A DNA stretch of 64,000 bases, taken from NCBI RefSeq assembly GCF_003352835.1, contig NZ_QLVD01000008.1, forward strand, positions 1-64,000. The letters run 5' to 3'. Shown one piece after another: positions 62,855 through 64,000 of the stretch. A model generated the notes under the pieces. That model was not told the DNA's origin. It searched no databases and worked only from the letters and a program-made list of their open reading frames with translations. Within the stretch, counting starts at the first letter, position 1. Every line of letters starts with the position of its first letter. Made by a program: the position numbers and the translations under genes. The DNA comes from Ornithinimicrobium murale (lineage in GTDB: Bacteria; Actinomycetota; Actinomycetes; Actinomycetales; Dermatophilaceae).

Positions 62855-63385
62855 CCCAAGATGCGCCTCCTTGGGGCGTGCAGAGAATCAGCCGCAGGTG
62901 GATCGAGCCGCCCAGGACTCGGTCGGTCCTGATTGGCCGCGGGAATGGGGGGCCACCATAGGGGGCGAGGGGTGATTTGGAACGAGGGACCGAGCCGGTA
63001 CGCGGAAGCCGGACGTCCCGCAGGTGTCCTTCCGCCGCGTATCGCCCGCTCTGATCTGCTGTTGGTGGGCCACTGTGGCACAGTGTCACCCGCTCTGATC
63101 TGCTGTTGGTGGGCCACTGTGGCACAGTGTCACGCCTGCCCGATGCTCCCACATACACCGCGTGCCCAACGCGTTGCCGGTGAGAATCGGCAACCGTCCG
63201 CCTATGGTTCCGTTCTGTGTAAAACGACGTTGATGACCGGGTCTCGACTGCTCAGACCCGCGACCCTGATCTTCATCGGTAAGGGACTTCGCATGCGCCC
63301 ACCCGCGACCTGCTCGATGGGTTGGCCATGACTGCGACGATGGCCGAGCAACCGCCCATGGAGACCGCGAGATCGGAGACGGCTC
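62855..63385. other. non-coding stretch with insertion-sequence debris
   Basis: No gene is supported. Besides the 44-bp repeats at 63045-63133, GGTTCCGTTCTGTGTAAA at 63206 recalls the ends of IS256-type elements, but no transposase remains. Confidence 0.4.
63045..63133. repeat. two perfect copies of a 44-bp unit with an internal palindrome
   Basis: The unit beginning CCCGCTCTGATCTGC is present at 63045-63088 and 63089-63132, identical in both. Each copy contains CACTGTG-G-CACAGTG. Repeated ends of this kind are typical of IS21-type elements, whose transposase binds several direct repeats, but no istA or istB is present. It may be the relic of such an element's end. Confidence 0.8.
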
Positions 63386-64000
63386 ATGATGATCGACTAC
63401 AACGTCAGCAACCATTGGTCAGAGAACACACCGGACTGGCTCAAGTCGTTGGTGTCCTCTCTTGATCGACGCCACGGGGTATCTACCGTGCTGCCACTTG
63501 TCGTCGTCGCGCGCGAGATCATGCAGTGGATAGAGCTCGCGAGCGGCGTGGATGCCTGGAAGAAGGCCGCCAATCGCGACTCGCTCGAACGCGATATCGA
63601 ACAGTCGGTATCCAGTATCGGTTCGCACCTGAGGGCGCACATCTCTCCCGACCTCGCTGCCTTCCGAGCAGCTTTCGCTGCGCTCACTTCGAGCGGCAAC
63701 GCCGTCCTATCTCAGCCACCCGGCATACTCCGGACAGACCCCGCATGGGCAGCCTTGCTGACGGCAGCTGGCGACCTGCTCAGCGCTCTCCATAGCGACG
63801 ACGCGGTTCGTGCCAACTGGGATGACCTCGTCGAGGTGGCGATGGATCGAACGCTCGATCACCGAGAGTATCGCCCGATCGCGGAGCTGCTCTTCGAGCA
63901 GCTGCAGCATCGCGGCGTCGAGGTAGAGGCGACGTGCCGCGGCCTCGTGTCGGTCATGGCCTTCGGGCAAAACCCCGACGCCATTCCACGGGGCGAGCTT
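63386..64000 (+). CDS. partial gene running off the right edge
   Basis: An open frame from ATG 63386 (GGAG 9 bp upstream; a second ATG follows directly) continues for 205 codons to the window end without a stop. It begins MMIDYNVSNHWSENTPDWLKSLV. The product is helical, with many Trp and Ala residues (EIMQWIELASGVDAWKKAANRDSLERDIEQSV; TDPAWAALLTAAGDLLSALHSDDAVRANWDDLVEVAMD). I recognise no family from this N-terminal part. It is the last island gene visible. Confidence 0.75.
   Translation, partial: MMIDYNVSNHWSENTPDWLKSLVSSLDRRHGVSTVLPLVVVAREIMQWIELASGVDAWKKAANRDSLERDIEQSVSSIGSHLRAHISPDLAAFRAAFAALTSSGNAVLSQPPGILRTDPAWAALLTAAGDLLSALHSDDAVRANWDDLVEVAMDRTLDHREYRPIAELLFEQLQHRGVEVEATCRGLVSVMAFGQNPDAIPRGEL

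Noticed and set aside
63045..63133. CRISPR-like direct repeats
   Set aside because: Two adjacent copies without spacers and no cas genes.

Overview
The window is high-GC DNA from an actinobacterium, most likely a Micrococcales member related to Intrasporangiaceae or Ornithinimicrobiaceae. That placement is inferred from a WhiB7 gene, an nrdR-nrdJ pair with class II ribonucleotide reductase, several GTG/TTG starts, actinobacterial DinB (DUF664) genes and overall gene style. No rRNA, tRNA or CRISPR array was found.

Left part (1-31 kb), mostly chromosomal housekeeping and metabolic genes: a large secreted subtilisin-like protease; an FMN-binding split-barrel protein; an RclA-like flavin disulfide reductase followed by a 63-bp tandem repeat; two DUF202 membrane proteins; a frameshifted macro-domain gene; a GNAT acetyltransferase; a vapBC toxin-antitoxin pair with a perfect palindromic operator over its start codon; a FAD/Rieske oxidoreductase; and a luciferase-like monooxygenase. 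Next comes a decay scar in which a contractile-injection tail-sheath gene is fused to a fragment of an AAA+ ATPase, beside a scrap of an ABC solute-binding protein gene. The FMN-riboswitch-controlled riboflavin operon ribD-ribE-ribBA-ribH follows, then a cytochrome P450, a polar amino acid ABC transporter, a divergent DUF1330/XRE pair around a palindrome, a YdeI-like protein, an ACT-domain protein and a DUF6351 protein.

Middle part (26-38.4 kb): a CO-dehydrogenase-type molybdenum hydroxylase locus split into two arms. The + strand arm holds maturation genes (MocA-like, MoxR/CoxD, CoxE, XdhC/CoxF). The - strand arm is coxS-coxL-coxM-coxG; the AYRGAGR loop in CoxL marks the form II/BMS type, so the true substrate is open. 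Between the arms lie a zinc alcohol dehydrogenase, a dinB pseudogene broken by a frameshift and by an IS607-type element (tnpA, a zinc-finger-like middle gene, a truncated tnpB), and an intact DinB gene.

38.4-43.4 kb is patchy accessory DNA: a HigBA-like pair with an apparently leaderless promoter, a lipoprotein, small unknown genes, two copies of a 64-bp dispersed repeat, a truncated IS5-type transposase and cut-off gene fragments. Core genes resume at 43.5-49.8 kb: nrdR-nrdJ (NrdR-box-like and DnaA-box-like sites upstream), a duplicated-domain lipoprotein, whiB7 with a candidate upstream ORF, and an LCP-family cell-wall ligase.

The right part (49.9-64 kb) looks like a genomic or defence island: a PLD-nuclease/helicase/DUF3427 protein, a PIN-like protein, a 1424-residue protein with an N-terminal Cys/His cluster and a C-terminal PD-(D/E)XK-like nuclease motif, a tyrosine recombinase, a TrlF-type PHP-SMC ATPase, insertion-sequence-like end debris, and a partial gene running off the right edge. 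The first three, on one strand with about 140-bp gaps, are the best candidate here for an undescribed anti-phage system. An 8-mer, CGGCATAC, frequent in the core segments and nearly absent from the island, supports separate origins.
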